Assembly: GCF_900091315.1 (NCBI RefSeq) | Contig: NZ_FLSP01000035.1 | Location: 1-64,000, forward strand | From: Streptomyces sp. DI166 | Lineage (GTDB): Bacteria; Actinomycetota; Actinomycetes; Streptomycetales; Streptomycetaceae | Length of the DNA stretch: 64,000 nt | Reading direction: 5' to 3' | Shown here: in pieces, positions 16,567-25,145 of the stretch | Position numbering within the stretch: position 1 is the first letter of the stretch | How the letters are laid out: each line of letters begins with the position of its first letter | Position numbers and translations under genes: made by a program | The notes under the pieces: generated by a model | Databases searched by the model: none | What the model was told of the DNA's origin: nothing | Seen by the model: the letters and a program-made list of their open reading frames with translations, nothing else

Positions 16567-18879
16567 TCACGTGCCGTTCGTCACCACCGCGGCCTGCGGC
16601 CGGATCGGCAGCCGGTTCACCGGACGGCCCGTCGCGGCCCGCACAGCTGAGGCGACGGCCGCGGGCGAGGCCACCACCGGCACCGCGCTCACCGCCTTCG
16701 CGCCGAACGGCGCCACCACGTCCCGTTCCTCCACCAGCTTCACGATCCTGATGTCGGGGGCGTCCAGGGCCGTCGGGAGGGCGTACCCGGTCAGGTCGGG
16801 ATGCCGTATCGAGCCGCGCGCCGTGCGCAGGTTCTCCGTCAGCGCGATACCGACGCCCTGCGTGACACCGGCCTCGATGCGCGCCGCGAGCTGGGCGGGG
16901 TTGAGCACCCGGCCCACGTCCTGGGCGACGGCCAGCTCCACCACGCGGATCGAGCCCAGCTCGATGTCGACGTCCACCACCGCGCGGATCGCGCAGAACG
17001 CCAGGCCCACGAAGGCGTCGCCCTGGCCGGACTCGTTCAGCGGCTCGGTGGGGTGCGGGCGGCACTGCGCGGTCGCCCACAGCTCCTTGCCGTCCATCGC
17101 CTCGGTGACCGTGGTCGACAGCACACCGTCGTACGAGGTGATCTTGCCGTCGGTGATCTGGAGCAGCTCGGTGGACATGCCGAACTTGTGCGCGAGCGGC
17201 TGGAGGAGCTGGGTGCGGACCATCTTCGCCGCGCGCTCCACCGCGCCGCCCGACACCCAGGTGTGCCGGCCCCGGCAGCTCGCGCCCGCCGGGGGCTGGT
17301 CGGTGTCGACGGGGGCCACATGGACCTCGTCGATGCCGAGGGTCTCCTGGACGATCTGGCGGGCCAGCGTGGTGAAGCCCTGACCGGTCTCCACCGCCGC
17401 GCACAGCACGGTCGCGACGCCGCCCTGCACCTTGACCGTCGCCGTGGACACCTCGTCGGCGCCCTCGGCGCCCAGCATGTGCACCATGCCGAGCCCGTAG
17501 CCCACGCCCCGGCGCACCGCGCCCGGTTCGCCCGCGCCCTCGGGGCCGCCGGGCAGCAGCCACTCGTCCTCCGGGGTGTCCTTGGGCAGCGGCGGCAGCG
17601 GGAAGTCCCGGACCGCCTGGAGGAGTTCGGCGACCGGCGCCGGGCAGGTCACGGTCTGCCCGGTGGGCAGCACGTCGCCGGTGGCCAGCACATTGCGCAG
17701 GCGCAGTTCGGCCGGGTCGACGCCGAGCTTCTTGGCCAGCTTGTCCATCTGCGCCTCGTAGGCGGCGGCGACCTGCATGGCGCCCTCGCCGCGTACGTGG
17801 CCGGAGGGCGGGTTGTTGGTGCGTACCGCCCAGCCCTCGATGAAGGCGTTCGGGACGACGTAGGGGCCGCAGGCGAAGGAGACGGCGGCGGCCAGGGCCT
17901 CGGCGGAGGTGTCCGCGTAGGCGCCCGCGTCCAGCAGGATCTGCGCCTCGACCTTCACCAGCTTGCCCTCGGCGTCCGCGTGGTGGCGGTAGCGCAGCAG
18001 GGTCGGGTGCCGGTGGGCGTGGCCGAGGAAGGACTCCTCGCGGGTGGCCGTCAGCTTCACCGGGCAGCCGGTGCGCAGGGCCAGCAGGCCGAGCGGGAGC
18101 TGGAAGCCGGGGTCCTCGCGGTCGGCGGTGGCACCGGGGACACCGGTGACGACGATCTTGACGCGGTCGGGGGCGAGGCCGAAGCAGGCGGCGGCCCGGT
18201 CGCGGTCGGCGTGCGGGTCGGTGGAGGCCAGGTACAGCTCGACTCCGCCGTCGGGGCGGGGCACGGCGAGTCCGGCCTCGGCACCGATGGGCGCCGGGTC
18301 CTGGCGGCCGATGCGGTACAGGCCCTCGACCACGATGTCGCCGGCCGCGTCGGGGTCGCCGTGGCGCAGCGGGATGTGCCGGATCAGGTTGCCGTCGGGG
18401 TGCAGCGGCTCGGCCTCGAAGGCCTGCTCGGGGTCGGTGACCGGGTCGAGCACCTCGTACTCGACCATGACGGCCGCCGCGGCCATCCGCGCGGTGTCGG
18501 GATGGTCGGCGGCGACGGCGGCGATGGGCTCGCCGTGGTGGCGCACGATCTCGGAGGCGAAGACCGGGCGGTCGGCCCTGCCGCGGCCGTGCAGCGGGGC
18601 GCCGGGGACGTCCTCGTGCGTGATCACCGCGCGCACGCCGGGCATCTCCCGCGCGTGGGTGGTGTCGATCGACACGATGCGCGCGTGCGGGTGCGGCGAG
18701 CGCAGCACGGCCGCCCACAGCAGGCCCTCGGCCCACAGGTCGGCGGCGTAGGGGAAGGTTCCCTCGGTCTTCGCGCGCGTGTCGGACGCCGGCAGCGACG
18801 CGCCGAGCCCGTGCGGAATCGCCTCGGGGGCGGGCGCCGCGTCCGCCGGAGTGGGCGCGGTGACGGCTTCATTACTCAC
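16567..18879 (-). CDS. Xanthine-dehydrogenase-like molybdopterin-binding subunit
   Basis: A 770-residue large subunit of the xanthine oxidase family, which hydroxylates purines, aldehydes or N-heterocycles at a Mo-pterin-cytosine cofactor. The N-terminal hammerhead domain (AVLRSPHPHARIVSID) and Mo-cofactor regions (GHVRGEGAMQVAAAYEAQMD, VETGQGFTTLARQI) are intact. The usual near-C-terminal Glu motif sits in PFGAKAVSAVPVVASPAAV; here the Glu of GEKG/GEAG-type motifs is not obvious. GTG 18879 overlaps the stop of a mini-ORF, with GGAGG 6 bases upstream. Third structural gene of the operon. Substrate not predictable. Confidence 0.87.
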   Translation of the reverse strand: MSNEAVTAPTPADAAPAPEAIPHGLGASLPASDTRAKTEGTFPYAADLWAEGLLWAAVLRSPHPHARIVSIDTTHAREMPGVRAVITHEDVPGAPLHGRGRADRPVFASEIVRHHGEPIAAVAADHPDTARMAAAAVMVEYEVLDPVTDPEQAFEAEPLHPDGNLIRHIPLRHGDPDAAGDIVVEGLYRIGRQDPAPIGAEAGLAVPRPDGGVELYLASTDPHADRDRAAACFGLAPDRVKIVVTGVPGATADREDPGFQLPLGLLALRTGCPVKLTATREESFLGHAHRHPTLLRYRHHADAEGKLVKVEAQILLDAGAYADTSAEALAAAVSFACGPYVVPNAFIEGWAVRTNNPPSGHVRGEGAMQVAAAYEAQMDKLAKKLGVDPAELRLRNVLATGDVLPTGQTVTCPAPVAELLQAVRDFPLPPLPKDTPEDEWLLPGGPEGAGEPGAVRRGVGYGLGMVHMLGAEGADEVSTATVKVQGGVATVLCAAVETGQGFTTLARQIVQETLGIDEVHVAPVDTDQPPAGASCRGRHTWVSGGAVERAAKMVRTQLLQPLAHKFGMSTELLQITDGKITSYDGVLSTTVTEAMDGKELWATAQCRPHPTEPLNESGQGDAFVGLAFCAIRAVVDVDIELGSIRVVELAVAQDVGRVLNPAQLAARIEAGVTQGVGIALTENLRTARGSIRHPDLTGYALPTALDAPDIRIVKLVEERDVVAPFGAKAVSAVPVVASPAAVASAVRAATGRPVNRLPIRPQAAVVTNGT

Positions 18880-18974
18880 GCCTGGCCTCCGTCCTGGCCG
18901 TACTGCTGGTGGTGCGGGGGCCGAAGGGCCGGGGCGAGGGCGGCTGCCCGCGCGGGAGCGAGTCGCGTGCTCAC
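18876..18974 (-). CDS. 32-residue mini-ORF created by junction duplication
   Basis: GTG 18974 overlaps the stop of the preceding mini-ORF, and its own stop overlaps the GTG of the Mo subunit (GTGA both times). Its C-terminus ends QQYGQDGGQA, identical to the last ten residues of the iron-sulphur subunit. It carries its own GGAGG-type site from the repeat. It probably arose by tandem duplication of the original S-to-L junction; whether the peptide is stable is unknown. Confidence 0.4.
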   Translation of the reverse strand: MSTRLAPARAAALAPALRPPHHQQYGQDGGQA

Positions 18975-19141
18975 GCCTGGCCTCCGTCCTGGCCGTACTG
19001 CTGGTCGTGCGGGGTCCGAAGGGCCGGGGCGAGGGCGGCTGCCCTGCGCGCGCCCCGCCCGTGGCCGCACTGCCGATCGTGCGAGGCCTCAAGAGCCGCG
19101 GCGAAGACGGCTGCCCGCGCGGGAGCGAGTCGCTTGCTCAC
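18971..19141 (-). CDS. 56-residue mini-ORF created by junction duplication
   Basis: GTG 19141 overlaps the iron-sulphur subunit stop; its stop overlaps the next mini-ORF start. It begins VSKRLAPARAA, much like the second mini-ORF (VSTRLAPARAA), and ends HDQQYGQDGGQA, as does the iron-sulphur subunit. It is longer than its sister through an internal partial repeat (HDRQCGHGRGARRA). It may act only to pass ribosomes along the operon by coupled re-initiation. Confidence 0.4.
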   Translation of the reverse strand: MSKRLAPARAAVFAAALEASHDRQCGHGRGARRAAALAPALRTPHDQQYGQDGGQA

Positions 19142-20538
19142 GCCTGGCCTCCGTCCTGGCCGTACTGCTGGTCGTGCGGGGGCTCGGGGGTGAGGGCGGA
19201 GGGGTGGACTCCGCCCGCGCCCGGGCCGGCCTGGTGCGGGATGCGGGCCTCGTCGGCGTCCGCCTCGGCCGCGCTGTGCGCCTCGCGTTCGGCGACGACC
19301 TCCTTGACCGCCTGGACGACACCCCGGTAGCCGGAGCAGCGGCACAGGTTGCCGCAGAGCGCTTGGCGGGTCTCCAGGTCGGTGGGGGCGGGGTTGCCCT
19401 CCAGCAGGTCGTGCACGGTCATCGCCATGCCGGGTACGCAGAAGCCGCACTGGACGGCGCCACAGCGGGCCAGGGCGCGCTGCACGTCGGAGGGCTGTCC
19501 GTCGACGGCGAGGCCCTCGACGGTGCGCACCTCGCTGCCCGCCGCGGTCACCGCGGGCACCAGGCAGGAGGCGACGAGCCGTCCGTCGACCTGGACGTTG
19601 CACGCCCCGCACTCGCCCTGCGAGCAGCCGTCCTTGGCGCCCGCGAGCCCGAGCCGCTCGCGCAGCACGTACAGCAGCGACTCGCCGATCCAGGCGTCCG
19701 TGACGGGCCGGTCGACGCCGTTGACCCGCAGGACGTAGGAGGCGAGGGGGTGTTCCTCACCGGGCAGCGAGGGAGCGGGCTCCTCCGGCGACTCCGAAGC
19801 GTCCTCGGCGGCGGCCTCGGTGACGTCCTCGGCGGCGGCCTGCGCGGCCTTCTCCGCCTCCTGGTCCCCCTCGGCGGCCCCGTCCGCCTCAGCGGCCTCC
19901 GCGGCCCTCCGCTCGGCCTCTGAGGGCCCCTCAGGAGTCTCCTGGGCCTCCGCCGGGGCGTCCGAACCGCCGTCGGCCGGGCCCTCCGGCTCCGCGGGCT
20001 TCTCCGGCGGACGCCCCCACGGCTCGCCGATCGCCTGCGCGGGCGGCGCCGGTTGATCCGACTCGCCGGGCCGACCAGCACCTTCCTGCTGCGTCGCCCA
20101 GGGCGCGGGCGCGCCGCCGGGCAGGGTCGGGGGCGGGGTGCCGCCACTCCACTGCTCGACCAGCGACGAGGTGGTGAACTCGCCCGATTCGTCCGGAAGG
20201 TCCCCCCCGGCGACGGGGATCGACCACTCTCCGGTGACATCGTGGCCGGGCGCGCTCGCGGAGCCCGCCGCGTCCTCGAAGGTCCACTGCCCGGTGGCGC
20301 CGGGGTTGTACGTGAACCGGTCGTTCCCGGTCTCCTCGCCCTGCGGGTTCGCGTTCGCGTCCGGCCACTGCACACCGCCCGACGGCATCGCCCAGGTGCC
20401 GGTGGCCGCCGGGTCGGTGCCCGCGGTGGTGGCGGGCGTGACCGTTATGGGCGGCGGCACATAGCCGTGACCGGGCGCGGCCAGCGGGCTGTCCGCGGAG
20501 GCCAGCAGCGCGTCCATGCCGCCCTCGGGAAGCTGCAC
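19138..20538 (-). CDS. Xanthine-dehydrogenase-like [2Fe-2S] subunit with long N-terminal extension; 5' end frameshifted
   Basis: The C-terminal 200 residues form a standard small subunit. A plant-type [2Fe-2S] site (CSQGECGAC, then a later Cys, near residue 303) precedes the helical [2Fe-2S] domain (CGFCVPGMAM and CGNLCRCSGY, about 364-400). Electrons pass from the Mo site to FAD through it. Before this lies about 260 residues of acidic, Pro/Ala-rich sequence, unusual for the family. The listed GTG 20538 lacks an RBS. The likely true start is GTG 20635, with GGGGAGGG upstream and a GTGA overlap with the FAD gene, but it is one base out of frame (extra G at 20610-20612). Confidence 0.8.
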   Translation of the reverse strand: MQLPEGGMDALLASADSPLAAPGHGYVPPPITVTPATTAGTDPAATGTWAMPSGGVQWPDANANPQGEETGNDRFTYNPGATGQWTFEDAAGSASAPGHDVTGEWSIPVAGGDLPDESGEFTTSSLVEQWSGGTPPPTLPGGAPAPWATQQEGAGRPGESDQPAPPAQAIGEPWGRPPEKPAEPEGPADGGSDAPAEAQETPEGPSEAERRAAEAAEADGAAEGDQEAEKAAQAAAEDVTEAAAEDASESPEEPAPSLPGEEHPLASYVLRVNGVDRPVTDAWIGESLLYVLRERLGLAGAKDGCSQGECGACNVQVDGRLVASCLVPAVTAAGSEVRTVEGLAVDGQPSDVQRALARCGAVQCGFCVPGMAMTVHDLLEGNPAPTDLETRQALCGNLCRCSGYRGVVQAVKEVVAEREAHSAAEADADEARIPHQAGPGAGGVHPSALTPEPPHDQQYGQDGGQA

Positions 20539-20631
20539 GAAGGCGGTGGCGCCGTCGTCGTAGTCGCCCTGGGGCAGCGGGTCCCAGCGGCCGGCGCCCT
20601 GCGGGGCGGCCCTCCTGGTGCCGGTCGTCGG

Positions 20632-21525
20632 TCACGACAGCGCCCTCCCCAGTGCTCGTCGGGCCAGCGCGGCGACGGTGCGCCGCAGGTGCAGTACGGC
20701 GGGCGGGAGCGGCTCGACGGAGCCGTCCTCGGCCGGTACCGGGTCGGGAATGCAGGCCGCGGCGACGTACTCGCCGAAGGCGGTCAGCGCCTCCGGGACG
20801 ATGGCGCGGTCGTTGTCCCAGTCGATGAGCTGCGCGACCCACTGCTCGGCGTCCAGGGGCCTGAGCGGCATCGGCGCTATGGCGCCGACGGCGCACCGCA
20901 CACCCCGCCGCGCGGGGTCGAGGACCAGCGCGACGGAGGCCATGGAGCGCCCGGGTCCGGTGCGGCCGGTCGCCTTGAGGAAGACCTGGGGGGCGTGCAG
21001 CAGCGGCACGCGTACGTAGCCGATGAGTTCACCGGGCCGCAGCATCTCCACGCCCGCCAGCAGGTGCGACACCGGGATCTCCCGGCGGGCGCCGCCGGGC
21101 CCGGCGATGATCAGCGTGGCCTCCAGGGCGGCCAGCACCGGCAGCGCGTCGCCGGTGGGCGCCGCGGTGGCGATGTTGCCGCCGAGGGTGCCGGCGTTGC
21201 GGATCTGCGGCGGACCGGCGGCCCGCGCGGAGGCGGCGAGCGCGGGGATCAGTGCGGCGAAGTCGGGGCGGCCCATACGGGCATGGGTGAGCCCGGCGCC
21301 GAGCAGCGCGTGCCCGTCCTGGTACTGCCAGCCGCGGATCTCGCTGATCCGGCCGAGGCCCACCAGCGCGGCGGGCCTGAGCTGCCCGGAGTTGACGGCG
21401 GCCATCAGGTCCGTGCCCCCGGCGACCGGAACGGCCGCGGGCATGGCGGTGAGCGCCGCGACGGCCTCGTCCAGCGTCGCGGGCAGCGTGACGGCCTGCG
21501 CCGCCTGCGGTGCGTGCGTGGTCAA
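20632..21525 (-). CDS. Xanthine-dehydrogenase-like FAD-binding subunit
   Basis: A 297-residue medium subunit (CoxM/XdhB type) that takes electrons from the iron-sulphur subunit. FAD contacts are visible in VPVAGGTDLMAAVNSG (about residues 34-49) and IRNAGTLGGNIATAAPTGD (about 110-128). The start is TTG 21525 (TTHAPQAAQ), supported by GAAGGGG 8-9 bases upstream; GTG 21552 is an alternative. It is first in the FAD - FeS - Mo operon. Its stop overlaps the presumed GTG start of the iron-sulphur gene. Typical accessory genes for cofactor insertion (XdhC/CoxD) are not in the window. Confidence 0.85.
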   Translation of the reverse strand: MTTHAPQAAQAVTLPATLDEAVAALTAMPAAVPVAGGTDLMAAVNSGQLRPAALVGLGRISEIRGWQYQDGHALLGAGLTHARMGRPDFAALIPALAASARAAGPPQIRNAGTLGGNIATAAPTGDALPVLAALEATLIIAGPGGARREIPVSHLLAGVEMLRPGELIGYVRVPLLHAPQVFLKATGRTGPGRSMASVALVLDPARRGVRCAVGAIAPMPLRPLDAEQWVAQLIDWDNDRAIVPEALTAFGEYVAAACIPDPVPAEDGSVEPLPPAVLHLRRTVAALARRALGRALS

Positions 21526-21749
21526 ACCGGCTGCCCCTTCCCGCTGCCCCACCTGGTCCCACCTGTTGCTGCCGTACGGTACGTGCTGACAGGGCGGACG
21601 TGGCAACTCTGGCACATCTTCGCCGAGGCCGAACGCGGGGGTCCGCTAGGAGGCATTCGCCCACTTCACCGGGGAGATAGTCCGTTTTCGCACGGGTTCG
21701 CCGGTGCGCACGAATTTGCCACTCTTCGGTGATCTGCCGGGGTTTTTCC

Positions 21750-21809
21750 GTTACCTGTTCGGGGCGGCCCCTCCGGCGGTTACCTGTTCGGGGGCGGCCC
21801 CTCCAGCGG
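21750..21809. repeat. 30-bp tandem duplication of the hexosaminidase 3' end including its stop
   Basis: GTTACCTGTTCGGGGCGGCC at 21750 is repeated as GTTACCTGTTCGGGGGCGGC at 21779, each followed by CCTCC(G/A)GCGG. The right copy encodes the last residues (GPPPNR, stop TAA) of the GH20 gene; the left copy is an extra 3' end after the stop, shorter by one G. Confidence 0.75.
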
Positions 21810-23408
21810 CCGTCCGAGCACACCGGGCCGCCGCTGCCAGGGGCGCGGTCCGGTGTGCGGGCGGTAGGCGACGCCGAGGGCGTCGAGGCGGGCGTAGTGG
21901 GCCACCATCCGCCGCTGGAAGCCGATGAACTCCCGTTCCCGTGGGGCGGGCAGGTGACTCCACGCCACTTCGGCGAAGGCCGAAAGTCGCGGGAACACCT
22001 GGTAGTCCACCCGCGCGGGGTCCTCCATCACCTCCGTCCACACATTGGCCTGGGTGCCCAGGACGTGCCGCGCCTCGGGTTCGGTCAACTCGGGTGGAAC
22101 GGGCTCGAACCGATAGACGTCCTCAAGGGTGCGGACGTAGCCGATCGGCACCGGTTCGTCCTCGCCCGGCGCCTGCCGGTGGTCCAAGTAGACGTGCTGC
22201 TCGGGGCACATGACGACGTCGTGGCCGGCCCGCGCGGCGGCGATCCCGCCCGCGTACCCGCGCCAGGAGGAGACGGCCGCGCCCTTGGCGAGCCCGCCCT
22301 CCAGGATCTCGTCCCACCCGATGAGCCGCCGCCCGCGCGCGGAGAGCCACTTGTCGAAGTGGGCGATGAACCACGCCTGGAGTCCGTCCTCGTCCGCGAG
22401 CCCGAGTTCCTTGATGCGCGCCTGCGCCACCGGGGACTGCCGCCACTGCTCCTTCGGGCATTCGTCGCCGCCGACATGGACGAACTCCGACGGGAACAGC
22501 TCCAGGAGTTCCTCGAACACCCCCTCGTAGAAGCGCAGGGTGTTGTCAGTGGGGGCGAGTACGTTCGGAGAGATTCCCCAGGTGTCCCAGACGGTCAGGG
22601 AGGCGGTGTCGATGACGTCGGTGTTGCCGAGTTCCGGGTACGCGGCGATGGCGGCCTGCGAGTGTCCCGGGATGTCGATTTCGGGGACGACGGTGATATG
22701 CCGCTCGGCGGCGTAGGCGACGATCTCGCGGATGTCGTCCTGGGTGTAGTGACCGCCGTGCGGCTTCTCCTCCCACAGCGGTGAGGCGCGGTGGCCGAAT
22801 TTCGTGCGCGACCGCCAGGATCCGGTCTCCGTGAGCCGCGGGTACTTCCTGATCTCGATCCGCCAGCCCTGGTCGTCGGTCAAGTGCAGGTGCAGGACGT
22901 TGAGTTTGTGCGCGGCCATCAGATCCAGGTAGCGCAGCACCCCGTCCTTGGGCATGAAGTGGCGGGCCACATCGAGCATCAGACCGCGCCAGCGGAATCG
23001 GGGCCGGTCCTCGACGGTGCCCAGCGGTACCGGCCATTCCCGGCGGCCGGGATCGACGGGCGCCCGCCGGAACGCCTCGGGGCCGAGCAGCTGACGCAGG
23101 GTCTGCGCGCCCCAGAACACCCCGGCCGGGTCGCCGCCGCGGACGCGGATGCCCTGCCCGGTCACGTCGAGCCGGTACGCCTCCGGCCCGAGCCCGGGGT
23201 CGAGCCCCAGCTCGATGCCGTGGTCACCGCGTCCTTCGGCGAGGAGCAGCCCGGTCGCGGCGCCCACCGTGGAGCGCAGCCAGTGCGCCACACGCTCGGT
23301 GCCGGGGCCGGCGTGCAGGACGGTCCCGGGGTCCAGGACAAATGCGCCCTGATCCACCGGCGACCACCACGCCCTCCCCGGAGCCGGGATCACTTCGTCG
23401 AAGCCCAT
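21780..23408 (-). CDS. Beta-N-acetylhexosaminidase, glycoside hydrolase family 20
   Basis: A 542-residue enzyme releasing terminal GlcNAc/GalNAc from chitooligosaccharides or glycans by substrate-assisted catalysis. The GH20b N-terminal domain is followed by the barrel: RGLMLDVARHFM (142-153), HLTDDQGWRIEI and the catalytic Asp315-Glu316 pair in HVGGDECPKEQW. There is no signal peptide, so it acts in the cytosol on imported oligosaccharides. It starts 4 bases after the second permease gene, as the last gene of an ABC importer operon with a DasR-like operator. That suggests chitobiose or chitooligosaccharide use. Confidence 0.92.
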   Translation of the reverse strand: MGFDEVIPAPGRAWWSPVDQGAFVLDPGTVLHAGPGTERVAHWLRSTVGAATGLLLAEGRGDHGIELGLDPGLGPEAYRLDVTGQGIRVRGGDPAGVFWGAQTLRQLLGPEAFRRAPVDPGRREWPVPLGTVEDRPRFRWRGLMLDVARHFMPKDGVLRYLDLMAAHKLNVLHLHLTDDQGWRIEIRKYPRLTETGSWRSRTKFGHRASPLWEEKPHGGHYTQDDIREIVAYAAERHITVVPEIDIPGHSQAAIAAYPELGNTDVIDTASLTVWDTWGISPNVLAPTDNTLRFYEGVFEELLELFPSEFVHVGGDECPKEQWRQSPVAQARIKELGLADEDGLQAWFIAHFDKWLSARGRRLIGWDEILEGGLAKGAAVSSWRGYAGGIAAARAGHDVVMCPEQHVYLDHRQAPGEDEPVPIGYVRTLEDVYRFEPVPPELTEPEARHVLGTQANVWTEVMEDPARVDYQVFPRLSAFAEVAWSHLPAPREREFIGFQRRMVAHYARLDALGVAYRPHTGPRPWQRRPGVLGRPLEGPPPNR

Positions 23409-23412
23409 GTCG

Positions 23413-24258
23413 TCAGTCCTTTACCGCTCCGCCCAGTCCCGAGACCAGGCGTCGCTGTACGAGTACGAAGAACACCAGCACCGGAATCGTCATCACCGTC
23501 GAGGCGGCCATCACGCCGCCCCAGTCCGGCTCGTCCGGCTTGTAGAAGACCAGCAGCGCCATCGGCAGTGTCGACTGCGAAGTGTCACTGATGATGAACG
23601 ACTTGGCGAAGAGGAAGTCGTTCCAGGCGGAGATGAAGGAAAACACGCTCGTGGCCACCAGACCGGGCAGCACGAGCGGGAAAAGGATCTGCCACAGGAA
23701 TCGCGTCCGGCTCGCTCCGTCGAGGTACGCGGCCTCCTCCAGGGACTCCGGAACCGCTTTCACGAAACCGCGCAGCATCCAGATCGCGAACGGCAGCGAG
23801 AAGGCGATGTGCGGCAGGATCAGCGAACCCAGCGTGTTGAGCTGACCGGCGTCCCGCATGAGGAAGAACAAGGGGATCGTGAGGGCTTCCACGGGCACCA
23901 TCTGAGCCACCAGAAACATGATCAACAAGGTGGTCCGGAAGCGGAACCTGAATCGCGTCACGGCGGTCGCCGCGAGAAACGCGACAAGCGCCGAGGCGAC
24001 CACCACCGTGCCCGCCACGACAAGGCTGTTGACGAAATACCGACCGAATTCCTGCTGCTCGAACACGCGCCGAAAGGAGTCCAGCGTGGGCGCCGTCGTC
24101 CAGGGCCGCGGCTCGGTCGACTCGATCTCCCCCGCGGGCTTGAAGGCACCGAGCACCATCCAGTACAGCGGGAAGGCGACCACCACCGCGATCAGCAGCG
24201 CCGTCGTCTCCGCGGCGAACCGCCACGGACGGGCCACCAGGCCGCGCAGAAGATTCAC
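23413..24258 (-). CDS. Sugar ABC transporter permease (MalG-like)
   Basis: A 281-residue permease with about six transmembrane segments and the EAA docking loop (EEAAYLDGASRTRFLWQILFPL, partly shown by EAAYLDGASRTRF). It is of the CUT1 family for oligosaccharides. GTG 24258 overlaps the upstream permease stop (GTGA). No ATPase gene lies in the operon; Streptomyces CUT1 importers usually share the ATPase MsiK encoded elsewhere, which fits here. Confidence 0.9.
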   Translation of the reverse strand: MNLLRGLVARPWRFAAETTALLIAVVVAFPLYWMVLGAFKPAGEIESTEPRPWTTAPTLDSFRRVFEQQEFGRYFVNSLVVAGTVVVASALVAFLAATAVTRFRFRFRTTLLIMFLVAQMVPVEALTIPLFFLMRDAGQLNTLGSLILPHIAFSLPFAIWMLRGFVKAVPESLEEAAYLDGASRTRFLWQILFPLVLPGLVATSVFSFISAWNDFLFAKSFIISDTSQSTLPMALLVFYKPDEPDWGGVMAASTVMTIPVLVFFVLVQRRLVSGLGGAVKD

Positions 24259-25145
24259 AGCTCCTCCCCCTGGCGCCGCAGCAGTCGCAGGTACGCAAGC
24301 GTCACGACGAGCAGGATCAGCAGCATCACCACGCCGATCGCCGAGCCGAGGCTGTACTGCGAGGACGCGAACGCCTTCTGGTAGGCGTAGACATTGAGCA
24401 CCAGGTTCTGTCCGGCGATACCGCCGCCGTTGGTCATGACGTAGATCTGCGTGAAGACCTTGAAGTCCCAGATGACCGACTGGATGGTGACCACCACGAG
24501 GATGGGCCGCAGGATCGGCGCGAGCACCGACCGCCAGATCCGCCACTGCGAGGCGCCGTCCAGCGAGGCGGCCTCCAGCACCTCCGCGGGCACGGCCCGG
24601 ATCCCGGCGTAGACGGTGACCATCACGAACGGGAAGGAGCACCAGACCACTTCGAGCAGCACCAGGAAGAAGGCGCTGAGCCGCCCGTACGTCCAGGAGT
24701 GGTCACCGAGGCCCAGCACCCGGTTGACCGGGCCGAAGTCGGGGTCGAAGAGGAACAGCCAGACCGTGGAGCCGGTGACGGCCGGGGTGGCCCAGGCCCC
24801 GAGCGCCGCCAGCATCAGCGCGAGCCGCGGCACGGCACGCACCCGGGTGAGCAGCACCGCGAGCGCGCAGCCGACGGCGAGCGTGGAGAGGACGCAGGCC
24901 GCGGCGAACAGCACCGTCGCCAGCAGCACCTCCCAGAACTGGGAGTCCCCGAACAGCTCGGCGTAGTTGCCGAATCCCTCGAAGGTGGTCGGCTCCCCTC
25001 CACTGACCTGGGCCTGGGTGTAGTGGAAGAGGGAGATCAGGCCGAGCTGGTAGATCGGGTAGGCGAGCAGTCCGCCGAGGACGACGAGCGCCGGGGCGAG
25101 ATAGAGCCAGGGGGTCCAGGACTTGCCGTGGGTCACGGAGGTCAT
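24255..25145 (-). CDS. Sugar ABC transporter permease (MalF-like)
   Basis: A 296-residue CUT1 permease with about six transmembrane helices, beginning MTSVTHGKSWTPWLY at ATG 25145, which overlaps the binding-protein stop (ATGA). The docking loop reads EVLEAASLDGASQWRIW. It forms the translocation pore with the following permease. Gene order binding protein - MalF-like - MalG-like - hydrolase is the standard oligosaccharide uptake-and-cleavage layout in Streptomyces. Confidence 0.9.
   Translation of the reverse strand: MTSVTHGKSWTPWLYLAPALVVLGGLLAYPIYQLGLISLFHYTQAQVSGGEPTTFEGFGNYAELFGDSQFWEVLLATVLFAAACVLSTLAVGCALAVLLTRVRAVPRLALMLAALGAWATPAVTGSTVWLFLFDPDFGPVNRVLGLGDHSWTYGRLSAFFLVLLEVVWCSFPFVMVTVYAGIRAVPAEVLEAASLDGASQWRIWRSVLAPILRPILVVVTIQSVIWDFKVFTQIYVMTNGGGIAGQNLVLNVYAYQKAFASSQYSLGSAIGVVMLLILLVVTLAYLRLLRRQGEEL

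Larger units (their letters stand above)
18876..19181 (-). repeat. Three direct copies of the xdh S/L gene junction
   Basis: The block TCACGCCTGGCCTCCGTCCT and about 25 following bases occurs at 18876, 18971 and 19138 (spacings 95 and 167). Each copy encodes the C-terminus QYGQDGGQA, a stop, a GGAGG site and an overlapping GTG. Between copies, CCGAAGGGCCGGGGCGAGGG and CGCGGGAGCGAGTCGC also recur. Confidence 0.85.

Noticed and set aside
16801..19923. 1040-codon plus-strand open frame
   Set aside because: It is antisense to the Mo and iron-sulphur subunit genes and has Gly/Val/Arg-biased composition without any motif; a high-GC shadow.
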